The position numbers and the translations under genes are program-made. The notes under the pieces are model-generated. The model saw only the letters and a list, made by a program, of their open reading frames with translations. It made no database searches and was not told the DNA's origin. A stretch of 64,000 nt of DNA from Orbilia blumenaviensis. Lineage: Eukaryota > Ascomycota > Orbiliomycetes > Orbiliales > Orbiliaceae. The stretch lies in the NCBI GenBank assembly GCA_036872755.1, contig JAVHNS010000007.1:620001-684000 (forward strand). The letters are read 5' to 3'. The first letter of the stretch is position 1. Each line of letters starts with the position of its first letter. This document shows, piece by piece, positions 1-14,024 of this stretch.

Positions 1-959
1 TCTGATCACGGCGGCGAAGCATGAGGAGAGCAAGAGTATTGCTGCTGAGTGTGTGGGGCGGTTGGCGATTATTGATCCGAGGGCGTATATTCCCGGTCTA
101 CAGGTACATAAATTTCCTTTTTACTAATTATAATATACTACAAAATGGGTAGCTAACAATTAGGGGGTTGATATAGCAACAACTGAGTGATCCAGACCCA
201 GCGGTCCGAGGAGTCGTCATCTCCGGTCTGCGCTACACGTTGACCGACACCACCGGCAGCTTCGATGCCTTCCTCCAACCCGTCGTTACCGAACTTCTGG
301 TCACGATGCTCAACGATCCCAACCTGGACAACAGGAAGCTAGCGCTGACAACCCTCAACTCCGCGGCACATAGCAAAGCCAGCCTGGTTAAAGCGAACCT
401 GTCATCGTTGCTCCCGCTCGTCTACCAGGAAACGATCATTAAACCTGAGCTTATTCGCGAGGTGCAAATGGGACCGTTTAAACATAAGGTAGACGATGGG
501 TTGGAGCTTCGTAAGACGGCTTATGATACGCTTTTCACGATTATTGAGGTTGCGTACGCACGGATGAACCCTGCGCAGATATACGATCGTATCATAGCCG
601 GGTTGGGGGATGAGCATGAAGTTCAGATTATTTGTAATCTGATGCTTGGGAAGCTTGTGGTTATCGGGAAGGATGATGTTGTTAAACGGTTGGATAGCAT
701 TGCGGAGAAGTATAAGGTTACGCTGTCTATCAAGGCGAAGGATAATGCGGTTAAGCAGGAGTTGGAGAAGATGAGTGAGTTGAATAGGTCGATTTTGAGG
801 ACTACGTTGGCTATTCAGGGACAGGTTGTGGGGAGTGGCGGGGTTTGTCATGAGCAGGGTTGGGTGGGGTTTTATGAGTGGGTTAAGCAGAATCATGGGG
901 GTGAGTTGGGGAGTTTGGAGAAGGAGGAGGCGAAGGCGGGGAAGGGGGTTGGGATTTAG
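1..959 (+). CDS. CAND1/TIP120 cullin-exchange factor, C-terminal part (5' truncated by window)
   Basis: This is the last ~294 residues of a CAND1-like HEAT-repeat protein. CAND1 binds unneddylated cullin-RING scaffolds and exchanges their substrate receptors. Exons are 2-103 and 177-959, with a phase-0 intron at 104-176 (GTACAT donor, TAG acceptor). The stop is TAG at 957-959. The second exon carries the TIP120 C-terminal domain. Recognisable stretches are a repeat reading LALTTLNSAAHSKASL, then FKHKVDDGLELRKTAYDTLF, then the conserved block with DNAVKQELEKMSELNRS near the C-terminus. The gene begins upstream of the window, so nothing can be said about its start. Codon choice drifts from C-ending in the upstream part to G/T-ending near the stop. 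A long pyrimidine tract follows the stop. Family assignment is secure; the paralogue is not an issue because fungi usually have one copy. Confidence 0.9.
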
Positions 960-2806
960 AGGCTTTTTCTTCTTTTTCTTCTTCTTCTTCTCACTTTTTT
1001 TTCTCTCTCGGTCCTTGAAGTAAAGTGAAGTGAAGTGGGCTGGGTTTTTATGGTTATTATTTCGTGCCGATGGTTTTCTGTTTTGTTCTTTAACGGGCTT
1101 TTTTTTGTTAATGTTTTTTTTTTTTATATGGTGGATACAATAGTGGCGGCGGTGATGGTGATATATGGACTTCGAAGCGGGATTCATAGCTGAGAGAAAT
1201 TGAATAATATATTATATAGTATCAGTATCATTTCGTATACGGTCTTTAAAGCGCCGGGTTTATATATAAGGTTGCATGCAACGGATCCGGAGTTAATTGA
1301 TGTGATATTGTATTGTATTGTGTGGTATTGCGAGGGTAGTACTACTTGTGAAATTCTTATAACTATAATTTGTGGAAAGAGTATTGGTGTAATGGTATTA
1401 CATAGTTATATGCCTACCTATATACCTATATATGAAGAATTTCGAACAAAAGGGCGCAACTGTAGGGAGGTTGTAATGTCGCTGCAATGTGTCGTTGTAA
1501 TGTTGTTAGTATCTAGTGCCGCTGCTGCACTATCACCTTCTATAGTGTCTTTGATATGTAACATCATTAGGTGTATACATTATTTATGCTCGACTGCTCT
1601 GTTACAGAGTAGAAGGGATAGAGTAACCCTGCGGGTGAGGGTTTATATGGGGAGGGTTATATACCCACCCGACTGATTTGGTATACAAAACCCACTTTTA
1701 ACAATACCCATTTCGAATAATCACATATCAACCCAATTAAATAAGTAAGCACCCACTGATTCACAGACTGGTTTGCGAGGCTGATAATTAAATTCACATG
1801 GTGGTTTATAAGTTAATAGTTAATTTATATACAGGTTGGCAGTTGATTCATGAAGTGGTTCGATTTTTTGACCTGAGTGGATGTTATAGGCGGGAAATCA
1901 ACTACCAAAAAACTTTAATTATTAATGGTTTCTCGTTAAACAGCTATCAAGCTGGCAGTCGGGTGAAATGTACGGCGGTAGACGCCCATCTTCTACATAG
2001 GTCATCATTGGAAATTGTCCCTGACCAGATTTACCTGTATAGGTATTTAGCCCCGTTCTGGCCATGAGATAAATGCAACAACAACGCAAAGAACGTCGGC
2101 GTGGCCGGCCTATTTCGAACACACTTTTTTGTAACAAAGATGCAGCAGCAGAATCAACTCAAGGCGGCGATAAGAGTCGGCTGGCGGTGCCGGTTGGAGA
2201 CATTCATGCATTGCTGTGGTTGGAAGAAAAAGAAAGAAAGAAAAAAGAAAAAAAATCACATTCACAACAACTCCCTTTCACCTGCCTCAGTCTCTTACGA
2301 AAGGAACGCTTTTCTAGCCATCTAGTATAGCGTAGACATTTGCATAGCTACGTGGCTAACCTGGGGCTTTTCCCCTGCCCGGATCGGTAAATGCTACTAG
2401 TAAATATGGGTATAAGACAAATCATTTATTTGCGGTGGTTACGGAAGAGATTTTCGCGATAGCTTCGGAGGCAGCGTAAGTGTATATACTGGAGAACTTT
2501 TAGTAATTATCTGCTAGTGAATTTTTTCTTGTTAAGTTAGATACAATCTGTATTATATATGATTCTTGGTAATGATGTTAAATCCAGAACAATCTGGTTA
2601 TTTGTACCTAGCTACCTAGTTACCAAAAGCGATTCGAGAAACAAAAAAAAAAAGGAGCAACGCGGCCAACCAGTCGTGCTAACTTTTTTTTTCATAATAG
2701 ACGCTGGACAACCAAACAAGATTTAACCATCCTTCGCAGCTTAAGTTCCAACTCTCGAAGAAAATTATGCTATCAGCGGGCAAGAGTTACCTCTCACAGC
2801 CACGTG
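960..2806. other. Intergenic, no gene seen
   Basis: This stretch lies between two convergent genes. It starts with the T/C-rich presumed 3' UTR of the CAND1-like gene (962-1015, 1100-1128). Short open frames here have no family resemblance and no splice-consistent continuation. Homopurine and homopyrimidine tracts (2224-2258, 2642-2655) are the only structure noted. Confidence 0.6.
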
Positions 2807-3418
2807 CTATGCCAGGCCTATCAAGCCCAGTATGAAATTACCCATCTCTGCTTCGCCGTTACAATCGCCAATATAGGCGACGTACCCTTCACCGTAACTG
2901 GTGCCAACAATCGCAGCCTGGTCTGAATCAGAGGCTGTGTAGAGTCTTTGCTCCGGCGATGCGTTTTTAATATGAAGCGCCTTCATATTATAATTTTGAG
3001 GGAAATTCTCACGCGAACCACCAGGGGGCGGAAAAATCCCTTCCTCGTTAATTTCGAAATCGTCACGGTGATAGTCTCCACTGGCCCAGGGGAGGTTCAA
3101 CTTGCGTTGGAAAAAACTATCAAATTCATCCATTGCGATCGAGCTCGGGAAGTCGAGACCGAGGATCAAGATTCCTCCGTTTCGAACGTATTGCAATACC
3201 GCTTCCACGACTTGTCCATTCTCTGACTCTGTCAAGCCCGCGTCGGTCGCAATGATAGCGACCGGTCGGCTCAGTTCCAAATATCGTAACGCTTCTGCCC
3301 TTTCATTCGCTCTTTTTAAATCAGCCTTTGCCGAAAGGCTGTCGAACAACGGTTTATATAACGCGTCGAGGAACGGTTGATAGCAAAGGTTCAGAAGGAG
3401 AACCTGTGAATCCGCCAT
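2807..3418 (-). CDS. Small fungal protein with a class I glutamine amidotransferase-like fold
   Basis: This is a single-exon 203-residue protein, ATG at 3418 and TAG at 2807. It reads as an alternating beta/alpha flavodoxin-like fold: a hydrophobic first strand (SQVLLLNLCYQPF), a second strand AIIATDAG near residue 55, the GGILILGLDFPSSI strand-loop near residues 80-93, and a late strand GEGYVAYIGDCNGE. The segment FFQRKLNLPWASGDYHR is typical of uncharacterised fungal ThuA/GATase1-like proteins. No catalytic Cys-His pair of a true glutaminase is evident, so I do not assign an enzyme activity. There is no signal peptide and no membrane segment. The gene stands alone, convergent with CAND1. 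A T-run sits just upstream of the ATG. The open frame is clearly coding; the function is unknown. Confidence 0.7.
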   Translation of the reverse strand: MADSQVLLLNLCYQPFLDALYKPLFDSLSAKADLKRANERAEALRYLELSRPVAIIATDAGLTESENGQVVEAVLQYVRNGGILILGLDFPSSIAMDEFDSFFQRKLNLPWASGDYHRDDFEINEEGIFPPPGGSRENFPQNYNMKALHIKNASPEQRLYTASDSDQAAIVGTSYGEGYVAYIGDCNGEAEMGNFILGLIGLA

Positions 3419-4927
3419 AGTCCTGCTCGTTTTTTTTTTTTTTGCGGGATCGGTCTGAGGGGGGATTATCGATGTGTAGAACTACTCGGTCGAGGAAGGG
3501 TTTTTTTTTTTATATGTGTGCGTTACGTCTAGGGTGTGCACTGGAGGAACTACTTTGTTTCCGAGCGCGTTTATGAGAAAAATCTTGACACCCCTTCCCC
3601 GCATTCACAGAAGTTATAAATCGAGTCTTGGCTTCTGTAATTAAGAATTCTGTGCTGAGAAATATGCCGGTTTTATGCGTATTTTGCATCCTAGTAATAG
3701 TTCTTCTGATGGAGCCAACTCATGTTTTTTTTTTTTTTTTTTTTAATAGATGGGGGGTTTACAATGACCCGAGGTATATACCGTACGGGGTTTTGGCTGG
3801 TTTCCCAAGACGGTTTATAGAAAAAAGGGAACTTAAAACAGTATAAACAATGACTTGAAGGAAAATAAGATGGCTTGCTTTCTTTGTAAAACGTTTTAAT
3901 ATTCGAAAGCAGTCTCAGAAAAGTACCCAAAACCCCTACGGTATATATATCTTGCAATAAAATCACAGCGCATAGATGACAAGCTTTGATCAATACCATA
4001 CCATACTTGAATCATGGAATTGTTTAATACTGATGATACACGACGCACCGCTGATAGTGACCCCATCTTTTAAACATCTTTAATATGATTCGCTCGGTTG
4101 GATGTTTATTGATGTGTGAGTGAGGGCGTGAAGTGTTGGATCCAACTTTTTGTTCGCTGCAAATGCTATGTTGATTCAGACTGGTCTCGTAAATCTGCCT
4201 CGATTCAGATTCTAAAGATAAGTGTGGTCGGGGTGCCGCTGCCATATATACGCAGTCAATTCAAAGCGCGCAGCAGTGATGTAGCTGCTACTTGAAGTAT
4301 CATTTTGATATTTGAGTTAAAAAAGGATGAACATGATTGATTGCTGTTATCATGTACAGCTTGGTCGGAGTGTAAAGCGTATCAATCCAGATTCTAAAGA
4401 TAGGTATGGTTTATCCGTTGTTTTATCATATGCAGCCGGATCCAGGATGTGAAGCGGTGATTTATTTAGCTGCTATCTTGGAAAAAAAAAAAAAAAAAAA
4501 TGTTGAGATTGAGTTGATGTTGAGAATAAAAGTAGGGTACTTTCCGTAAACAATGTCTTCTGCTTTGGGAAGAATGTCCAATAATACTATGTTTATGGGT
4601 ACTTGGCTTTTGGCTTTTTTTTTTTTTTTAGTTTTTGGAGGGCTAGAACATATAGATACCCAGCGTCTTGTTTGCGAGATGAAGAAAGAAATTGCGTTGT
4701 TGAAAGGGTTTGGGATGTTGGAATTCTTGTTCTCCCGGCTGATGAGAGCCTTGGGTCACAGTCATTCTAGAAGGCTTGCTCATCCTTGCATTCCCCACAA
4801 AAAAGAAGACAGATCTGCTACATTCTCTCTCCCCAAAGATGACTGTTTTATATATAGCCGGTTTAAAAAAGGGGGAACCTACGTACAAAAACAGAATTTA
4901 AAATGGATAAAAAATTTAAAAAAGTAA
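3419..4927. other. Intergenic, homopolymer-rich
   Basis: No supported gene. It holds the upstream region of the small GATase-like gene, a 20-nt T run at 3725-3744 and an 18-nt A run near 4483-4500. Two copies of a short motif, 'gattctaaagata' (about 4207-4219 and 4390-4402), sit about 180 bp apart with similar flanks. That suggests an old local duplication. Confidence 0.5.
4918..4923 (-). terminator. RNA polymerase III T-run terminator of tRNA-Cys
   Basis: Six consecutive T on the minus strand, starting five bases beyond the discriminator base U73. This is the expected position and length for Pol III termination. Confidence 0.7.
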
Positions 4928-5085
4928 AGGAGCGACCGTGGATTGAACACGGGACCTTGAGATATTAGACTTAAGGACTGCAATCTCCTGCTGTTCGGGT
5001 TGTTAGTTATGAGTCTTTTTAAATTCTGTGGTTTTGTGGTTGTTTTGAGGGTGCAAGCTTACCTCTACCGCTGAGCTACCACTCC
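4928..5085 (-). tRNA. tRNA-Cys(GCA) with two interruptions
   Basis: Read on the minus strand, the gene folds as a cloverleaf once two insertions are removed. The acceptor arms are GGAGTGG (5085-5079) and TCGCTCC (4935-4929), followed by U73 at 4928. U73 is the identity base of tRNA-Cys. The D-arm is GCTC-AGCGGTA-GAGC. The anticodon arm is GGAGA-TTGCAGA-TCTCA with anticodon GCA at 4981-4979; the 27-43 pair is a G-A mismatch. The variable loop is AGGTC. The T-arm is CCGTG-TTCAATC-CACGG, containing a good B box; the A box TAGCTCAGCGG is also intact. A 14-nt insertion at 4977-4964 follows position 37, the usual place for a eukaryotic tRNA intron. A second insertion of 72 nt splits the D-stem between nucleotides 24 and 25 and is listed separately. 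A T6 terminator follows. The gene could be a dead copy, but both promoters and all stems are intact. Confidence 0.85.
4991..5062 (-). other. 72-nt spliceosome-like intron inside the tRNA-Cys D-stem
   Basis: On the minus strand the insert begins GTAAGC (5062-5057), has a perfect branch-point-like TAACTAAC (5009-5002) about 10 nt from its end, and ends ACAG (4994-4991). Removing exactly this segment restores the fourth D-stem pair (G10-C25) and A26. The donor hexamer is the same as that of the first GCD2 intron in this window, and the branch motif is the same as those of EDC3 and GCD2. The length is normal for a fungal mRNA intron. It is not at the anticodon position cut by the tRNA splicing endonuclease. 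Removal by the spliceosome is an inference. Confidence 0.6.
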
Positions 5086-6953
5086 GTTGTGGTTTTTATG
5101 ATTTTGGTAAATTGTATGGGGATTATAAAGTTGTGAGGGATGGTCTTGGCCTGTTAAATCGGCCTGTTTGTATGTTTATAGGCACTTAAGCAAGAATTAT
5201 CTATTAAGGTTGTTATGTTCAATGCCTTTTTTTTTATTGTTGAAGGTCTCATAATAGCAGTAGTCTGGTTACGAGACTACATAGTAGCTTATTTGGTGAT
5301 GCTTAATTGTGTATATAACGGTTATGATCACAGTATATGTATTTTATCCGCCAATTGGTTTTCTGGCTTTTAGCTTGTAAACTGGCAAGGGGGTTAAGCT
5401 TGCTGGTGGGAGTTAGTCTACTGTGCAGATATTGTGAGCCTCGAACGTCAACAAGGGCGATCTTGGAGGGAAAGTTAGGCTTGAGGCAAAATCCATCAGA
5501 CATGCATATGCATTGCGTTACCGGATGTTATGTTTATGTGGATATGGGGATTTAGTAATTGATAGACCGGGGCTTTGCGAGAATGAATTCACGAAGGGTA
5601 TAGTGTTTCCGTCGAACTGTGGACTGAATTTCATTTGGTGGCGAAGGTTTATGTCACTACGTACGACATAGTGATGCCAGCTAATCTCGATGCTTATGAG
5701 ATTATTTATCTATATATCTCACGATGTGTAGTGGTGGCGGTGGTATTAAAACCCACGCAAATGCGAATGCGCTGTGCCCTTGAGATGATTTGGCTGATGA
5801 ACAGCCGGATCAGGTGACGTGGGACTCTATGAATGAGTCCCTCTTCCAAGCAAGGCTTCTATATTATATTAATAGGTGATATTACCAGAAGTGGAGATTT
5901 TGTGTTGCATGTGTCGTTGTTTTAGCCTCCCCGAGAAGGGTGGGATTTCCCGGGGAACAGGAACCCCTCCTTCCTTCCTTCCTTCCTTTTACCTCCAGAT
6001 TTCGATTCGATTCGATTCGAATTGATCTTAGATCCCATGGTGTTGTTTATCTATTCCAAAGGGGATTCCCGAAATATCTTTCTTTTTGAAGGAGGCGAAG
6101 AGAAAAAGAAAACTGGAGGATACGCGTCTTTGTAGAACCATCTCGCCCAGTGTATTTTATTCTCTTGGGTGCATGATAAATACTTAAGCAAGTTATTAAT
6201 ATTGTTATGCGAAGTAGGATCGGAATCGAAGGAATGAGGCTACGTGGAAGGTTTGAGGTTAGAGCGGGTTAGCTAAACATGGGATTTGTTCTGGCAGGTT
6301 CGATAACTATGGAAATGGGGTGGGATGCTGGTTGTTGAGCCACAGCTCAGCTCAGCTCAGCAGCGCTGACTCTTTTTGTGAGGAGGATCCTGGTATCCAC
6401 TATATCCCTGGGGATACCTGGGTATATCCTGTCCTGTCCTATAGATATTCTATAGTTAGAGGGAGAACCAAGAGAGTACTTAAGTAGTTTAGTAGATTGG
6501 TTGGAGAGGCAGCAGTGGCAAAGGCGCATTTCAGTGAGTGACTGAGTAACTACTAAGTGACTGAGGACTGAGGGCCGAGGTGCATGACCAAGCTGGCTGG
6601 CTGGCTGGCTGTTGCCCCGTCGAGCTGCACCTGAGATCCTCGCCCGCAACTCAAAACTCAACTCAACTCAACTCAACCTTAGTCAAAGTCAAGTCGGCCA
6701 ACCACGAGCTCTTACTAAGTCGTGCTGGTGCTGGTACCTTAACTCAACTTAACTCTCTCTCTCTTCCCTTCTCCTCCACGTCCACATCATCTCTCTCTCT
6801 CTCTCCCTCACCATCACCCCCCTTCAATATCACACTCCACAGCTTCCATCTTCACCTTCTAAGCTCTACCAGTCCTCCTCCATTCCAAAACTACATCTAT
6901 TTTTTACTGTCCTAGATTCCAGCTCTCTTCATACGTGATTCTCCACACACATC
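5086..6953. other. Intergenic and CDC48 promoter/leader
   Basis: No supported gene. Upstream of CDC48 the DNA carries short tandem repeats: TTCGA units at 6001-6020, AGCTC units at 6344-6360, GGCTG units at 6593-6611 and ACTCA units near 6655-6676. A CT-rich stretch at about 6750-6950 precedes the ATG and is probably the CDC48 leader. Confidence 0.5.
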
Positions 6954-10063
<3,110 letters not shown>

Positions 10064-10701
10064 ATTATAGGAGAAATGATAAATCGCTATGCTTTTTCAC
10101 GCCATTATTGTTTCTAGTTTCTATACTACAGCTTTCCCTCGTTCTTTGTTTTTAGTGTCTCCGTTTCAGTTTTTTTCCTTTTTCTTCCATGGTCAACAAA
10201 AAAGAGGGTTTCTATGTTCCTTTTCCCCTTCTTCCTCTACTATTACTCTTAGTTTCCCCAGGAGGTTATTATCCCCGCCCTAGTATTGATTGGCGCGGCT
10301 ATACATAGCTTGGTATCAGATGTATTCCTCTACCTTCATGTGATCACCGAAAAAAAAAAAAGACACACCATCCCATCTCATCATCGCTGCCGCCATCCAC
10401 CATCGCCACCATCATCATTCCTGCTTTTCGTTGTGTGTTTTTTCTTCTAATTGTATACAGAAACTAAGAGAATGGAAAGAGATAATTGAATTAAGCTGTG
10501 GTAGTGATATTAATAAACGGTGATATATGTTCCCGTAGACTAATGGGTATCGTAGGGATCTGATGGTTGTTTACTGAATCATTCGTGGATCTTACAAGCT
10601 TAACATTATACCTTTTACAGGGGAAATATTGACTGCTTATGGTCGCATGCAAAAATGGCAATAAACAATTATTTCATTACATAAGAAGTAATTGGTTTAC
10701 C

Positions 10702-10732
<31 letters not shown>

Positions 10733-11032
10733 GGGGGTTCTAGGAATACTACATCTGAGAGCGGGTTTATTTGCTATCCCCTTTTCACAGACGGCGCAGT
10801 GTCTGCATATTCGCAGTGTGCTAAGTAAGCTAAGTAAGCAAGCTTGTGATTATAGCTATAGCTCCAGATAGCTACCCCGGTCTTCCTACAACGACATCAC
10901 TTGACCACCCGATTGCCCCAAAAACCTCAACGCCACCCCGCGTATGTGCGTGCGCACACCCACAACCACTTACCTCCACCATCCACCCCCCCCCTCCATA
11001 CATAAACCGCGTAACGTCGGCAATGATCAACG
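10064..11032. other. Intergenic
   Basis: CDC48 3' UTR and the upstream region of the next gene. A CT dinucleotide repeat covers 10701-10732. From about 10870 to 11030 the DNA is strikingly C-rich, including an 8-nt C run, just before the BTB-like gene. No gene is seen. Confidence 0.55.
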
Positions 11033-13409
11033 ATGCCGCCTAAAGACACCACAGCATCATCATCATCCACCGCTACAGCTTCAAACTGCGCAACCCCACG
11101 CACGCTTTCCGACGTAATAATATGGGCATACTCTCTCAACGACCTCCTGCCGGATGCAAAACAACGTCATGAAGCTATTATTTCCAATACCTCTGGTAAT
11201 AGTGGTGGGGATGTAGTATTTTCGACGCCGCATGAGGCTTCTATTGTTACTTATTCGGCGGTTTTTGCGGTTGCTGCTGCCGCTAGGGGACGGCCGGGGA
11301 TTGCGGTTGAGAAGTTTGGGAAGGGGGGGAGGAGGAAGGGGGGGTCTGTTGTTGGTGGTAATAATGGGGTGGGGAATGGGGATTTGTTGAGGGAAGGGGA
11401 GGGGGTGGATTTTTTGGTGCCTGGTGATAGTAATGGGATGGTTGTTGATGCTGGGGATAGTGGTGGTGGTGGTGGGGATGGGGAGAGTGATGCGGCTGGA
11501 AGAAAGGTTGTGAGATGCTACGATGAGGGGTTTGCGCATGTGAAGAGGGTGTATAACCATGTGGTTAATAAAACGGCGGAGCAGATGGATCGGTTGTTGG
11601 ATGTGGTTTTGAAGGGGGAGGATAAGAGTGTTAACTGTGCCGGGGCGGATTTTAGGATTGAGTTGGAGGATGAGGAAGGGGAGGTTGGTGGGAGGGCGGT
11701 TAGTGTGCCTGTTAGGGCTGGGAAGGGGGGGGGATAATAGCGGTAGGGGTGGGGTGAGAGGGAGGGGGGTGGAGCAGGCTGCTGCTTCTTCTTCTTCTTC
11801 TTCGGCTGCTACTTCTGCGTCCGTATCCGGGTCGTCTGGGACGGCGGGGTATGCGGAGATCCACGTTCATAGATTTCTTACGATATCCTCGATTCCGTAC
11901 TATAAATACCTCGATATACCATCAACTTCCTCATCACGACTACAGTTTTCAGACGCATCCTCGAATACCTCCGTACTCCCCTACCCGACGGTAACATACC
12001 TCGCGCTGCGGGTTATCCAACGCTGGCTTTATAACCCATTACGTATCGGAGAGGTGCTGGAGGAGTACGAACCCAACGCGCATCTTTATTTACTCTCGAA
12101 TTGTAAACGACAGGATAGGAATTCTCACCCACCGCCGGTTGCTACCGCGAAGGTTATCATCGAGGTCGCGAGGGCGGCGGATTATCTTGGTATACCGTCG
12201 CTGGCGAGGTGGAGTACCACGGTGCTTAGGAAGATGTGTCATGGGCTTAATAAATGCGGGGGTGGGGGGTGTAGGGTTATGATACCTTTTGTTATGGGGG
12301 AGGTTTTTGGGAGCGGGGGGATGGGGCTGGATGAAGGGTTTGAAGCGGAGGTTAGGGTGTTTTTGGCGAGGAATGTGGAGAGTATGTGGAAAAGACCAGT
12401 GGTTATGCTTGATGATGGGTGTTTGGAGGAGTTGGTTGAGGAGTTTAAAGGGTTGCATGTTGGGTGTGGGGCTAGGTATTCTGGGGGGGATGGGGGGGTC
12501 GAGGTTGTTAATGGGGTTGCAATTAGGAAGCAGCAGCAGACTACGGTGCAGAAGAAGAAGAAGAAGGTGGGGAAGGATGAGGATGAGGAAGAGGTTGTGA
12601 CGAAGCCGTTGCATTGGTGGCATTTATATTTGGATTTGAATAGAGTGAGGATTTCGGTTATGACTTCTGCATCGGGAAATGCTAAGAGGTGGATGAAGAT
12701 GTTGCTCGGGCCGACGATGGAGCATTGTGTGCATGAGATCGCGAGGGGGTTCAATGACCCCCGGTTATCGGCGGATCTGGCGAGTAAAATGGGAGACGGG
12801 AGTTTTCAAAAGGATGTGGTTGTGGAGTTGTTGATGATGGTTAGTATGAGTAGCGTTTTTGATGGGGTTGGGCTTGGAGAAGTTGGGATTCCGTTTGAGA
12901 AACCGCCGTTGAACAGGCGGACTGTTAAGGCTGTCTTTGAGGGGATTGTGAATTTGAGAACGTGGGATGGGAAGGATGGGGAGTGGGGGAAAGCGGAGAA
13001 GCGGGTGGTTGATTTTTTGAGGAGGGAGTGGATGACTATTGTTGCTAGTGGGGAGAGGGGACAGGATGGGAAAACTGGGTTTGCAGGGTGGAGGACGGCG
13101 ATGTTGACGGTTTTGAGTAGGAAGTTGAGGGTTTCGGTGGATGAATTGCTGGGGAAGGGGGAGAATAAAGCACCTTTTACAGTGGGTTCGTCAAGGAAAG
13201 GGGGCGGGGGGAGGATGGTGAAGGATAAGTTTGGGAATGATGTTCCCGTGGACACGAGGAATACGAGGAGGACGGAGGTTGAAGAAGAAGAGGAAGGAGA
13301 TACTGTCACTGCTAATGCTGCGGGTTCTTCGAGAGCAGCAGCGTTGAGGCCCGAGGCTCCGGCCTTTATGCCCAGTGGCTCTGGGTCCGGGCCAGCGGAG
13401 ATGCAGTAA
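11033..13409 (+). CDS. BTB/POZ-like protein, reading frame broken at 11725-11733
   Basis: The frame from ATG 11033 runs to a TAA at 11737. A second frame, shifted by one base, is open across the same point and continues to TAA 13407-13409. Dropping one G from the nine-G run at 11725-11733 joins them into a ~791-residue protein. The joined product reads like a BTB fold: a DVVLKGEDKSV-FRIELEDE strand pair before the break, then VHRFLTISSIPYYKYL, TYLALRVIQRWLYNPL and ARAADYLGIPSLARW, the usual helix order. A BACK-like helical segment with FLARNVESMWKRPVVMLDD follows. Gly- and Ser-rich linkers split the BTB core. The C-terminal third (from about KPLHWWHLYLDLNR) is unrecognised. BTB proteins often act as cullin-3 adaptors or transcription factors; no partner is shown here. 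A homopolymer sequencing error, a true frameshift or an unseen intron all remain possible, though no branch-point motif supports an intron. Confidence 0.6.
11725..11733 (+). repeat. Nine-G run at the frameshift point
   Basis: A G9 homopolymer inside the BTB-like gene. Eight G would keep a single reading frame across the gene; nine G leads to TAA at 11735-11737. Confidence 0.7.
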
Positions 13410-14024
13410 TAATACTGGATGTTAATGGTATTGATGCATGGAATGGGGTATTTCTTTTTTTTATATCAGATTGTTTTGTTTATACTTAGAGTAAAGCATG
13501 GACTCTTGAGAACAAAAATATATTAAGCATTGGTGTTCGGTGGCGTTTCTCGCTCCTGTATAATAAATAGTTACTCCTTAGCGTTGTTTCTTCCCTAATC
13601 TAATCTTTATACTACCCGTCTTTACCATTTATCATACTTTGAATAATTGTAATACCTGAGAACTATTTATTTTGGTTTTTGACACCTTCGCCTTCGAATA
13701 ATTATGAGTTTCCGAGAATATTTATTGGGAAGTGTTGCATTTTGTGCGTTGCCCCGAGTCGTCCGCTCTCTGTGCGACCCGAAACTCGAATTTAAATTTA
13801 AATCCGCGGCCGAATCCTTGTCCAGTCAAAAAACCCCAAGCTCCCCGTCCCTTGCGCCTTACCTATTTCCCCAATATCGCAAATCAACCAGCAGTTCTGC
13901 TGTCCAACCTCCCAGCCGACCAACAGCCAGCATCGCCGGTACCGCCGCCGTATATATATACATATATAATCCCCCACAAGTCTCTAAGTATATAGAGCAG
14001 GATAGGAGATAGTATAGGACAAGG
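13410..14024. other. Intergenic
   Basis: 3' UTR of the BTB-like gene and the promoter of the MED2-like gene. It is AT-rich, with a TATATATACATATATA stretch about 70 bp before the next ATG (13951-13966). No gene is seen. Confidence 0.5.

Noticed and set aside
402..1187. 261-residue minus-strand open frame
   Set aside because: It overlaps the conserved CAND1 exon on the other strand and reads as low-complexity.
11711..11778. Possible intron spanning the G9 frameshift (GTTAGG to CAG)
   Set aside because: No branch-point motif, extremely G-rich rather than AT-rich, unlike every other intron here.
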